A DNA stretch of 64,000 nt from Pseudorhodobacter sp. PARRP1 (lineage in GTDB: Bacteria > Pseudomonadota > Alphaproteobacteria > Rhodobacterales > Rhodobacteraceae): positions 62,001-126,000 of the forward strand of contig NKIU01000010.1 in the NCBI GenBank assembly GCA_002256245.1, given 5' to 3'. Below are positions 9,767-17,392 of the stretch, piece after piece (position 1 is the first letter of the stretch; each line of letters opens with the position of its first letter). The position numbers were made by a program, and so were the translations under genes. The notes under the pieces are model-generated. The model was not told the DNA's origin, searched no databases, and saw nothing but the letters and a program-made list of their open reading frames with translations.

Positions 9767-10279
9767 ATGCGGTTTCTACGGATTATTCTGGTTGTTTTGG
9801 CTGGGCTGGCGCTGACCGCCTGTTCGTCAAAGTTCAAGACTTACAACGGGCCAGAGATCACCTCGATTCAGGTGCAGAAAGCCAACCGCAAAATGTATCT
9901 GTTGCACAACGCCGAGGTTATCAAAGCCTACGACATCGGTCTGGGCGGCATGCCAACCGGCGCAAAAGAGTTTGAAGGTGATATGAAAACGCCGGAAGGT
10001 GTTTACTATATCAGCCATCGCAACCCGGATTCTCGCTATCATCTCTCGCTTGGCATCAGCTATCCCAATGATCAGGACCGTGCTCATGCAGCGCTTGCGG
10101 GCAAAGCGCCGGGCGGCGACATCATGATACATGGCGGCCCACCGCGTAAAGCCAATGGCAAGCCGCGCAAGGTGTCTAGCCCAGACTGGACTGCCGGCTG
10201 TATTGCCGTAACCGACGCAGAGATCGAACGGATTTATGCGATGGTGAAACCCGGCACACCGATTGTAATTCTGCCGTAA
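9767..10279 (+). CDS. L,D-transpeptidase family lipoprotein
   Basis: A 170-residue ErfK/YbiS-type protein. The N-terminus has a signal with lipobox LTAC (about residues 14-17), so it should be a membrane-anchored periplasmic lipoprotein. The catalytic region has IMIHGGPP and, about 30 residues on, DWTAGCIAVTDAEIE with the nucleophile Cys. The family makes 3-3 peptidoglycan cross-links or anchors proteins to peptidoglycan. ATG 9767 is chosen because the signal peptide starts there; the frame is open for 29 more codons upstream. A hairpin follows the stop. Confidence 0.85.
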   Translation: MRFLRIILVVLAGLALTACSSKFKTYNGPEITSIQVQKANRKMYLLHNAEVIKAYDIGLGGMPTGAKEFEGDMKTPEGVYYISHRNPDSRYHLSLGISYPNDQDRAHAALAGKAPGGDIMIHGGPPRKANGKPRKVSSPDWTAGCIAVTDAEIERIYAMVKPGTPIVILP

Positions 10280-10283
10280 AAAA

Positions 10284-10299
10284 GGGGCCAGATGGCCCC
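10284..10299. terminator. Hairpin terminator between convergent genes
   Basis: A 7-bp stem GGGGCCA/TGGCCCC with a 2-nt apex, preceded by an A-run and followed by a short T-rich stretch. It lies between the L,D-transpeptidase and the CAP gene and could serve both strands. Confidence 0.6.
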
Positions 10300-10324
10300 G
10301 GTTTCTCTCAGCAGCGACGCTGGA

Positions 10325-10840
10325 TCAGCCACCCAAAACCAGCGTCCACCAGATTTTGCCCGACTGTTCCTGAAACCACGCAAAACCAATCTCGCGCGCG
10401 CGGGGATTGAGGATCACGTCACGCGTATCAGCCTCTGCCATCCACGCCGAGAGCGTTTCCAACTCGGTTTGGTAGGTTTCTGAAATCGTCTCACCCAAAA
10501 ACTGCCCGGTGTAACCAACGCGCTGCACACGCAACAAGGGGGACGAGCCGTCAGAACCAAAATGCCAAGGACGATTCTGCACCGACATATCGCGCGAATG
10601 GGTCAAGGCGGCGGCATTTAGCGACGCGTTGTAGGCCAAAGACGGGACGCCCTTTGCCGAACGCAGCGCATTCACCGAATCAAGCAGCCGGAACGGAATC
10701 TTTTCAGCCTCTGCCGCCGTGATGCGATAGACGCGCGGCGCAGCGGAGCCAGATGCATCGACAGGGGGCGCAGAACCCATCCCACAAGAGGCAAGGAGTA
10801 ACGTTGCGCTACCCGCGACAAGGGCTGTCCGTCTGTTCAT
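10325..10840 (-). CDS. CAP (SCP/PR-1) domain lipoprotein
   Basis: A 171-residue secreted protein. The signal has lipobox LLASC (about residues 15-19), followed by a low-complexity Ala/Ser linker. The CAP core spans about residues 45-170: LTHSRDM, WHFG, FLGETIS and the C-terminal GKIWWTLVLGG. The family's cleft His and Glu residues are visible (HSRD, WHFG, GETI). CAP proteins are extracytoplasmic and their bacterial role is mostly unknown. The gene lies between two L,D-transpeptidases, which suggests a cell-envelope role. Confidence 0.82.
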   Translation of the reverse strand: MNRRTALVAGSATLLLASCGMGSAPPVDASGSAAPRVYRITAAEAEKIPFRLLDSVNALRSAKGVPSLAYNASLNAAALTHSRDMSVQNRPWHFGSDGSSPLLRVQRVGYTGQFLGETISETYQTELETLSAWMAEADTRDVILNPRAREIGFAWFQEQSGKIWWTLVLGG

Positions 10841-11037
10841 CTGCTTTTACCCTGCTTCGAGCCTTTCGGGCTCTTTGTTTGCCTGTGCTTAGCGAACTCC
10901 GAGCCCGGTTTCAAATCGAACCCACAAAAATTGTGTCAAACTTGGCATCAGATCGCCTACTAACGCGCGTTTGATTTGCGACCGCGCACTGGAATCGCTA
11001 AAAGTCCGCCAAGAGCAGATGAAAATGGAGAAGCCTA

Positions 11038-11643
11038 ATGGCCGCCGAACCCTACAAAGCGCTGAACCGACGCCTCTTTCTCGGCGGTGCTGCAACCGTG
11101 CTGACCGCTGCTGCGCTTCCGGCGGCGGCGCAACAGGCCGGCACCACAGAGATGGACAAACCCTTGGCTGGCCCGGTGCGCAACAACATCTCGGGCTTTC
11201 GGATGCTGAACTGGCGCGATTATTTCGATAACTCGAAAAACGGTGTGATTGTAGCCGACCTCGAATCGCGCGCTCTGCACTATTGGTCAGAAGATGAAAG
11301 CGTTTATCGGCTTTACCCCAGTTCGGTGCCGCTGAACGAAGAGCTAACCCGTCGCGGGCATACCAAGGTCATTCAAAAGGTCGTCAACCCGACATGGATT
11401 CCAACCGCAGGCGAATTGGAACGCAACCCGGATTGGCCGAAAGTGGTGCCAGGCGGCTCGCCTGAAAACCCGCTGGGCGTGCGCGCCTTGTATCTGGATT
11501 GGCCCGCCTATCGTATCCACGGCACGCATGACACGCGCAAGATCGGGCGGCGGTCGTCAAACGGATGTGTCGGGCTTTACAACGAACATATTCTTGAGTT
11601 GTTCGGCTATGCCAAGGTCGGCACGCAAGTTGTTCTTATCTGA
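11038..11643 (+). CDS. Exported L,D-transpeptidase (ErfK/YbiS family)
   Basis: A 201-residue protein whose N-terminus (NRRLFLGGAATVLTAAALPA) resembles a Tat-type signal with a twin Arg. The catalytic domain is at about 70-200, with YRIHGTHD and RRSSNGCVGLYNEH, i.e. the HGT...S-GC-R/G family signature with nucleophile Cys. It should cross-link peptidoglycan in the periplasm. It is not a close copy of the lipoprotein enzyme 1 kb upstream. GGAG lies about 8 nt before the ATG. A hairpin terminator follows. Confidence 0.87.
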   Translation: MAAEPYKALNRRLFLGGAATVLTAAALPAAAQQAGTTEMDKPLAGPVRNNISGFRMLNWRDYFDNSKNGVIVADLESRALHYWSEDESVYRLYPSSVPLNEELTRRGHTKVIQKVVNPTWIPTAGELERNPDWPKVVPGGSPENPLGVRALYLDWPAYRIHGTHDTRKIGRRSSNGCVGLYNEHILELFGYAKVGTQVVLI

Positions 11644-11668
11644 CAGTCTGACGCATCGTTAACATATA

Positions 11669-11700
11669 CAGACCGGTCAGGATTGGCCGGTCTGCTTGCT
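11669..11700 (+). terminator. Rho-independent-like terminator after L,D-transpeptidase
   Basis: An 8-bp stem CAGACCGG/CCGGTCTG (11669-11676 and 11687-11694) with a 10-nt loop, followed by CTTGCTTTCG. The T tract is weak. The remaining bases to 11925 hold no convincing gene. Confidence 0.5.
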
Positions 11701-11925
11701 TTCGTAGTCTTTGAAACCAAAACGTTTTCGTCCGCCCCCTATGCACGTCCAACATGTTGCAAGGTGTTGCTAAATTGACGACAACGTGGCGCGCATTGGT
11801 GCGGATTTTGGACGAGCGTTGCATTTTCGATGAGAGCCGGGTTAGAGAGCAGTTACGAGGAATATTCTTGGGTGCGTGCCGTCGCCTCTGCGAACTTGGC
11901 GGTATGCAGAAAACTGGAGATAGAC

Positions 11926-12108
11926 ATGAAAAAAATCGCTCTCGCTGCCGCTCTGTCGGTTGCTGCTTCCACCGCTTTCGCTGGCGGCGTTGTTGAACCG
12001 GTTATGGAGCCGGAAGTTGTCAAAGCCGCGACCACTTCGTCGTCGGGCGGCATCCTGATCCCGCTGCTGCTGCTCGTGATCGTGGCTGCTGCAGTTTCGT
12101 CCAACTAA
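11926..12108 (+). CDS. Small secreted or membrane protein of unknown function
   Basis: A 60-residue protein: MKKIALAAALSVAASTAFAG is a clear signal peptide, followed by a short acidic stretch (VEPVMEPEVV), a Ser-rich turn and a C-terminal hydrophobic segment (GGILIPLLLLVIVAAAVSSN). Small proteins of this layout recur in Rhodobacteraceae, but no function is known to me. GGAG lies about 6 nt before ATG 11926; the frame is open upstream but without protein-like character. A terminator hairpin follows, so it looks like a monocistron. Confidence 0.65.
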   Translation: MKKIALAAALSVAASTAFAGGVVEPVMEPEVVKAATTSSSGGILIPLLLLVIVAAAVSSN

Positions 12109-12129
12109 TCCTTGGATCGAATTTGGAAA

Positions 12130-12157
12130 GGGCGGCAGAGCAATCTGCCGCTCTTTT
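12130..12157 (+). terminator. Terminator after the 60-residue small protein
   Basis: GGGCGGCAG pairs with CTGCCGCTC (one G-T pair) around a 6-nt loop, followed directly by TTTTCTATTT. This is a canonical stem plus T tract. The bases from 12158 to 12348 show no gene. Confidence 0.7.
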
Positions 12158-12348
12158 CTATTTGTGCGGCCTAATTGCAGAATTTTTGCGCCGCAATTAT
12201 CCCGCTTTGAAATTCCAAATCAAAAGACGAGCCGCCATCAACAGTTGGCTGATCGGCTTCACTTTCACCACGAGCGCTGCGTGGTGGACAAAAGGCGCGT
12301 TCGCCCGGTCACACGCGACCCTGTGATTTTGACGGTATCCAGAGGGCG

Positions 12349-13407
12349 CTATACCCATCCAACCAGGTTTTGTTCAATCACCTGCACCAGCGCGTTGATG
12401 TGGGCTGATTCGTCATTGAGGCACGGGATATAGGTGAACACTTCGCCACCCGCGTGTTCAAACGACTCGCGGATCTCGCCGTTGATTTCTTCCAGTGTTT
12501 CGATGCAATCGGCCGAGAATGCCGGTGCCATCACCGCGATGCGTTTCTTGCCCTGTTTTGCCAGCTCTGCAACGTGATTAACCGTGTAGGGTTTCAGCCA
12601 CTCTTCACGGCCGAACACGGACTGAAACGTCACGTCGATGCTGCCCTTTTCCCAACCCAACCGCTCGCGGAGCAGACGCGTGGTTTTCGCGCATTGGCAG
12701 TGGTAGGGATCACCCTCCATCAGATAGCGGATCGGCATGCCATGATAGGACGTCACCAAGACGTCGGGTTTGTGGTCCAGGGCCGCATAGGCACGCTCGA
12801 CCGATTGTGCGAGTGCCTCGATGTAGGCGGGGTGCTCAAAATACTCAGGCACAGTCCGGGCGGCAGGTTGGCGTTTCTCTTTCATCAAAGCCGCGAAAAA
12901 GGCATCGTTGGCCGTCGCCGAGGTGGCGCCCGCATAGTGCGGATAAAGCGGAAAGAACAAAATCTTCTCGCAGCCTGCCGCGACCATGGCCTTCACCTTC
13001 GATTCGGTCGAGGGATTCCCGTAGCGCATCGCGAAATCGACCATCACATCTTCGCCGTGAGTCGCCGCGATTTGGGCAGCGATCGCCGCCGTCTGCGCCT
13101 TGGTGATGGTCAGCAGCGGGCTTTCGTTTTTCTCGTGGTTCCAGATCAGTTTGTAATTGGCCCCAGAAGTGAATGGGCGCTTGGTCAGAATGATCAACTG
13201 CAAAAGCGGCTGCCATTTCCAATCCGGAATATCGACGACGCGCTTGTCAGACAAAAACTCTGACAAATAGCGCCGCATCGACCAATAGTCATAGCCATCC
13301 GGTGTGCCAAGATTGGCCAACAACACGCCGATCCTCGCCTTTTTCACCACAGGGTGATCAGCAGGGGCATGGGCAAGGCGTGCGGTTCCGGGGGCGATGT
13401 CGGTCAT
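12349..13407 (-). CDS. hemH: Ferrochelatase
   Basis: A 352-residue ferrochelatase, inserting Fe2+ into protoporphyrin IX in the last step of protoheme synthesis. It has VLLANLGTPDGYDYWSMRRY near the N-terminus, FPLYPHYAGATSA, the metal/porphyrin His of TSYHGMPIRY, and the acidic motif FSADCIETLEEI near the C-terminus. Length and motif order are normal. It is probably peripheral to the inner membrane. It is read leftward, downstream of the methyltransferase-like gene and on the same strand with a 46-bp gap. Confidence 0.94.
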   Translation of the reverse strand: MTDIAPGTARLAHAPADHPVVKKARIGVLLANLGTPDGYDYWSMRRYLSEFLSDKRVVDIPDWKWQPLLQLIILTKRPFTSGANYKLIWNHEKNESPLLTITKAQTAAIAAQIAATHGEDVMVDFAMRYGNPSTESKVKAMVAAGCEKILFFPLYPHYAGATSATANDAFFAALMKEKRQPAARTVPEYFEHPAYIEALAQSVERAYAALDHKPDVLVTSYHGMPIRYLMEGDPYHCQCAKTTRLLRERLGWEKGSIDVTFQSVFGREEWLKPYTVNHVAELAKQGKKRIAVMAPAFSADCIETLEEINGEIRESFEHAGGEVFTYIPCLNDESAHINALVQVIEQNLVGWV

Positions 13408-13453
13408 GATTGCTCCTAAAGCTTTCCCCGAGATAACGTGCAGGGACGCGGCG

Positions 13454-14242
13454 TCAACCGTTCTTCACTGCGGCCTTTAGCGCGTCTTCCAGGCGCGCAC
13501 TGGCAGAACCGGGACGGAGCGGCTTTTGCTGGGTCTCGTGCGGCGCCCAACCGGTCAAGCAAATGATTTCAAATGTCGCGCGGATCAGGCCCTGCGGGGT
13601 GCTATAGGCGTTGGCGTACATCTGCGCGGCACGTGTCAAAACCGCACGACGGGTCGGGCGCTTCAAGCGACCGCTCAGCGCATTGCTTTCGCCCATGGCA
13701 CGCAGATCGGCCATCAGATGAAAAGCATCCCGGTAAAGCACAGTCTTGGTGAAACTGTCTGCGACTGGCAAAGCGAAGCCCGCACGTTGCAGCAACCCAC
13801 CCAGATCGCGAATCTCGGCCATTGGCAGGACGCGCGGCGAGATTCCACCGCTGACCTCGGCCTCAGCCTGCGCCAGGCAGGCGCGCAATTCGTGCAGCGT
13901 CTGACCGCCGAACATCATGCCCAAAAACAACCCGTCAGGACGCAGCGCGCGGCGGCATTGCACAAGTTGACCCACCGGATCGTTCGCCCAATGCAAGCTT
14001 AGCGCATGGATCACCAGATCTTGCGCTTCAACATGCAGGTTCAACGTTTCATCGTCCGCGATCGTTTGGAAATCTGGCCACAGGTTTGGAAAAGCTGTCA
14101 CCACCAACGCGTCTGTAAACGGTCTGTTAACCTCGCTCAGGCGATCCTGCACCTCAAGCACCGCTTCCTCTTGCAGAAAGAAGGCGGTCGCGCGGGCGCG
14201 GTGCAAGGCAAGGGTTTTGCGATCTGTCAGGGCTGGCGTCAT
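13454..14242 (-). CDS. Methyltransferase-like protein (NDUFAF5/BioC-related)
   Basis: A 262-residue protein resembling the C-terminal two thirds of BioC/NDUFAF5-type methyltransferases: HALSLHWANDPVGQLVQCRR, RPDGLFLGMMFGGQTLHELR and YRDAFHLMADLRAMGESNAL are characteristic. The place where SAM motif I is expected (about residues 45-55) reads ALVVTAFPNLW instead of a glycine-rich DxGxG loop. It may therefore bind SAM atypically, or act as a non-methylating relative like the NDUFAF5 arginine hydroxylase. It is divergent from comF with a 24-bp spacer. Confidence 0.72.
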   Translation of the reverse strand: MTPALTDRKTLALHRARATAFFLQEEAVLEVQDRLSEVNRPFTDALVVTAFPNLWPDFQTIADDETLNLHVEAQDLVIHALSLHWANDPVGQLVQCRRALRPDGLFLGMMFGGQTLHELRACLAQAEAEVSGGISPRVLPMAEIRDLGGLLQRAGFALPVADSFTKTVLYRDAFHLMADLRAMGESNALSGRLKRPTRRAVLTRAAQMYANAYSTPQGLIRATFEIICLTGWAPHETQQKPLRPGSASARLEDALKAAVKNG

Positions 14243-14266
14243 GGGCTGCGAACATAGGGCGACACA

Positions 14267-14989
14267 ATGGGATTACAAGCCGCGCTGCATCTGATCTACC
14301 CGCCGCAATGCCTGACCTGCGATGCGCGGGTGACCACCGATTTCGGCCTTTGTGGAACCTGCTGGCGTGAAACCCCGTTTTTAGCCGGGCTTGTGTGCAA
14401 CCACTGTGGTTTGCCGTTGCCGGGAGAGGATACAGGCAATCCGGAACATTGTGATGATTGTCTGACCCTCGGGCGACCATGGTCGCAGGGACGAGCGGCG
14501 CTGCTTTATAAAGACAATGCGCGGCGCATCGTGCTGGCGTTGAAGCATGGTGACAGGTTGGATCTTGCCCGTCCTGCGTCGCAGTGGCTGTATCGTGCGG
14601 CAGCACCAATCATACGGCCGGATATGATCGTGGCACCGATCCCGTTGCACTGGCTGCGCCTGATCAAACGGCGCTACAATCAGGCGGCACTGTTATCGGC
14701 TGCGGTCGCCAAACTGGCGGGTTTGGACCATTGCCCCGATCTGCTGATTCGCCGACGTCACACCGGCAGCCAGGAAGGGCGCAGTCGGGACGCGCGCTTT
14801 GCCAATATGCAGGATGCGCTTGCGCTGCATCCACGCCGGGCCAATCGTGTTGAGGGCCGACATGTGTTGCTGGTTGATGATGTGATGACTTCAGGGGCGA
14901 CCTTTAGCGCCGGTGCCGACGCCTGCCTTGCAGGTGGTGCAAGGGCGATTTCTGTTCTGGCCCTAGCCCGCGTTGCGAAGGATGCCTAA
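14267..14989 (+). CDS. comF: ComF family phosphoribosyltransferase-like protein
   Basis: A 240-residue ComF protein. The N-terminal double zinc ribbon has the pairs CLTC, CGTC, CNHC and CDDC (about residues 12-65). The C-terminal phosphoribosyltransferase fold carries the PRPP loop VLLVDDVMTSGATF. In competent bacteria ComF is linked to DNA uptake; in alphaproteobacteria its role is less certain. It is followed 36 bp later by grxC. Confidence 0.87.
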   Translation: MGLQAALHLIYPPQCLTCDARVTTDFGLCGTCWRETPFLAGLVCNHCGLPLPGEDTGNPEHCDDCLTLGRPWSQGRAALLYKDNARRIVLALKHGDRLDLARPASQWLYRAAAPIIRPDMIVAPIPLHWLRLIKRRYNQAALLSAAVAKLAGLDHCPDLLIRRRHTGSQEGRSRDARFANMQDALALHPRRANRVEGRHVLLVDDVMTSGATFSAGADACLAGGARAISVLALARVAKDA

Positions 14990-15025
14990 ATCCTTATAGT
15001 CACACCTGACCTTAAGGATTTGCTG

Positions 15026-15277
15026 ATGAAACCTGTTGAAATTTATACCACCCAAACCTGCCCCTACTGCATTGCCGCCAAGGCTCTGCTGAAAAAAAAG
15101 GGCGTGGGCTTCAAGGAAATCGACGTCGGCGCTGATCCGGCCCTGCGGCAAGCAATGACCGAACGCGCCGGGCGGCGCTCGGTGCCGCAGATTTTCATCG
15201 ACGGCACACATGTTGGCGGCTGCGATGATCTGCACGCCCTCGATCATGCGGGCAAACTTGACCCGATGTTGGCCTGA
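15026..15277 (+). CDS. grxC: Glutaredoxin 3
   Basis: An 83-residue glutaredoxin with active site CPYC (about residues 12-15), the cis-Pro segment RSVPQIFIDG and the glutathione-binding end GGCDDLHALDH. It reduces disulfides and glutathionylated proteins in the cytoplasm. ATG 15026 was preferred to TTG 15020. Its TGA overlaps the ATG of the next gene. Confidence 0.92.
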   Translation: MKPVEIYTTQTCPYCIAAKALLKKKGVGFKEIDVGADPALRQAMTERAGRRSVPQIFIDGTHVGGCDDLHALDHAGKLDPMLA

Positions 15278-16107
15278 TGCGCGCGGGTTTGGTGCAACTG
15301 ACCGTCGGCGATGATCCCGTCGCCAATCTCGCGGCGACGCAGGCTCATATCGCTAGTGCGGTGGCAGGCGGCGCAGGCTTCGTGCTGACGCCAGAGTGCA
15401 CCAACCTGCTGTCGTCCAGCCGAACGCATCAGCGCTCGGTGATGCGCCATGAAGAAGATGATGACACACTGGCTGCCTTGCGTGTGCAGGCTGCGCAGGC
15501 GGGGATCTGGCTGCTGGTGGGATCGTTGGGCATTTTGACCCACGACGCCGATGGCCGCTTTGCCAACCGTTCGTTCCTGATCGCGCCCAGCGGCGACATC
15601 GCTGCACGCTACGACAAAATTCACATGTTTGATGTGAATGTTTCCGAGACCGAGGTCTATCGCGAATCCGCTGGCTATCGCCCGGGCAGCGCCGCTGTCT
15701 TGGCGGACACGCCGTTTGCCAAAATCGGGATGTCGGTCTGCTATGATGTGCGGTTTCCGCATCTTTATCGGCGTCTGGCGCAAGCCGGGGCGCAGATCAT
15801 CACGGTTCCGGCCGCTTTCAACCACATCACCGGGGCCGCGCATTGGCATGTGCTTTTGCGCGCGCGCGCGATCGAAACCGGGTGCTTCATCCTCGCTCCG
15901 GCGCAAACGGGCTTCCACCCAGAGCGCGACGGCAAAGGGCGCAACACGTATGGCCACTCACTCGCAATCGCGCCATGGGGGGAGGTGCTGGTCGATGCCG
16001 GCAACGCGCCGGGCGTTAGCTTTGTTGATCTTGATCTGGCCGCCGTCAGCAAAGCCCGTGCACGCGTGCCTTCGTTGCTGCATGATCGCGAGTTTTCTGG
16101 GCCATGA
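15277..16107 (+). CDS. Carbon-nitrogen hydrolase (Nit/omega-amidase type)
   Basis: A 276-residue nitrilase-superfamily amidase. The catalytic triad is visible: Glu in LTPECTN (about 40), Lys in YDKIHMFDV (about 113) and Cys in MSVCYDVRFP (about 149). The HMFDV segment and length fit the Nit1/Nit2 group, which hydrolyse deaminated glutathione or alpha-keto acid amides. Its place directly after grxC agrees with glutathione-related repair, but that is inference. Confidence 0.85.
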   Translation: MRAGLVQLTVGDDPVANLAATQAHIASAVAGGAGFVLTPECTNLLSSSRTHQRSVMRHEEDDDTLAALRVQAAQAGIWLLVGSLGILTHDADGRFANRSFLIAPSGDIAARYDKIHMFDVNVSETEVYRESAGYRPGSAAVLADTPFAKIGMSVCYDVRFPHLYRRLAQAGAQIITVPAAFNHITGAAHWHVLLRARAIETGCFILAPAQTGFHPERDGKGRNTYGHSLAIAPWGEVLVDAGNAPGVSFVDLDLAAVSKARARVPSLLHDREFSGP

Positions 16108-16550
16108 TTGACCCGCGCACAGACGAGATTGCCGTTGCACTGTTTGGCGAGTTGTTCATGGCAGACCAACTTGCGCGCAATCGCATCTCAAAGGCACTGC
16201 CGAAAGGGATGGAGCTTTCGCATTTCTCGGTGCTCAACCACCTTGCTCGCCTGAACGAAGAACGCACCCCGGCACAGCTTGCCAGAGCGTTTCATGTCAC
16301 ACGCGGGGCGATGACCAACACTTTGACCAAATTGGAATGGGCGGGCCATATTCACATTCGCCCCGATTGGGACGATGCCCGGCAGAAATTTGTGGCCATA
16401 AGCCCCTCGGGGCGGTCGGCGCGCGATGCTGCGGTTGCTTCCGTCTCACCACTGATCGGAGAAGTGGTTACCGCATTGGGAGCCGACAAGGTGCGTGCGG
16501 TGTTACCTGTGCTGCGCGAGTTGCGTGTGCGGCTGGAAGGTGAAGAGTAA
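16104..16550 (+). CDS. MarR family transcriptional regulator
   Basis: A 148-residue winged-helix regulator. The DNA-binding part includes MELSHFSVLNHLARL, RTPAQLARAFHVTRGAMTNT and the wing RPDWDDARQKFVAIS. It overlaps the hydrolase by 4 bp, and its stop overlaps the YihY start (TAATG), so it is embedded in a metabolic operon rather than divergent from a target. Its ligand and target are unknown. Confidence 0.85.
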   Translation: MIDPRTDEIAVALFGELFMADQLARNRISKALPKGMELSHFSVLNHLARLNEERTPAQLARAFHVTRGAMTNTLTKLEWAGHIHIRPDWDDARQKFVAISPSGRSARDAAVASVSPLIGEVVTALGADKVRAVLPVLRELRVRLEGEE

Positions 16551-17392
16551 TGCGGTTGCGATTTCTGCCTCCCAGCGTCAACGCGGCAATCGTGCGGTAT
16601 TACCGCCGCACCGAACAGGCCGAGCTTGACCTGATCGCTGCGGGCGTTGCGTTTTACGCATTTCTGGCGATCTTTCCGGCAGCGGCTGCCATCATCGCGA
16701 TTTGGGGCTTCATCTCGAACGCGTCAGTGATACGGCAAGAAATCGAATTGTTGCGCGGCTTTCTGCCAGAGGATGCCTATTCGCTGATCTACGGTCAGGT
16801 AGAGGCCTTGCTATCCGTGCCGTCGGGGAATCTGGGCCTAACTACGGTGATCTCGACTGCGCTGGCACTTTGGTCTGCACGGGCCGGGGTGGCCGCATTG
16901 ATCCGTGGGCTGAACGCCATTCACCATCTGCCCAACCGGTCGGGCCACTGGCATCAGTTGCGCGCGATTGTTCTCACTTTTGTGCTGGTCGGTCTGGTTT
17001 TGGCTGCGCTTATCATGGCCGTGGTTCTGCCCGTGGTGGTGACCTATCTGCCCAGCGCAATCCCCAGTTCGATGCTTGCAGACTCGAACCTGTTGCTGGG
17101 GGTGGTCGCTGCCGTTCTTGCAGTTGGCCTGGCCTATCGTCTGGGGCCAAATTACACGACCAGCCGCCCCCCTCTGTTGTCTTGGGGCCTGCTGGTGGCA
17201 GTTATCTTGTGGGTTTTGGCGACGCGCGGGTTCACGCTCTATCTTGCCAATTTTGCGTCTTACAACCGCGTGTATGGCTCCATCGGTGCGGTGGTGGTGC
17301 TGATGATTTGGCTATATGTCAGCGCCTACGCCGTGTTGCTAGGCGCGGCGGTGGATGCAGAGCGCAACCGCAACCGCCGACCATTTCAATAA
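16550..17392 (+). CDS. YihY/BrkB family inner-membrane protein
   Basis: A 280-residue polytopic protein with about six hydrophobic segments. The family's conserved start AAGVAFYAFLAIFPAAAAI (about 30-50) and late GSIGAVVVLMIWLYVSAYAV (about 240-260) are present. The molecular role of YihY proteins is unsettled; the older ribonuclease BN label is wrong. The gene ends convergent with tamB, overlapping it by 7 bp. Confidence 0.88.
   Translation: MRLRFLPPSVNAAIVRYYRRTEQAELDLIAAGVAFYAFLAIFPAAAAIIAIWGFISNASVIRQEIELLRGFLPEDAYSLIYGQVEALLSVPSGNLGLTTVISTALALWSARAGVAALIRGLNAIHHLPNRSGHWHQLRAIVLTFVLVGLVLAALIMAVVLPVVVTYLPSAIPSSMLADSNLLLGVVAAVLAVGLAYRLGPNYTTSRPPLLSWGLLVAVILWVLATRGFTLYLANFASYNRVYGSIGAVVVLMIWLYVSAYAVLLGAAVDAERNRNRRPFQ

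Noticed and set aside
12454-13263. A 269-codon plus-strand frame
   Set aside because: It is the antisense shadow of hemH, which has all ferrochelatase motifs.
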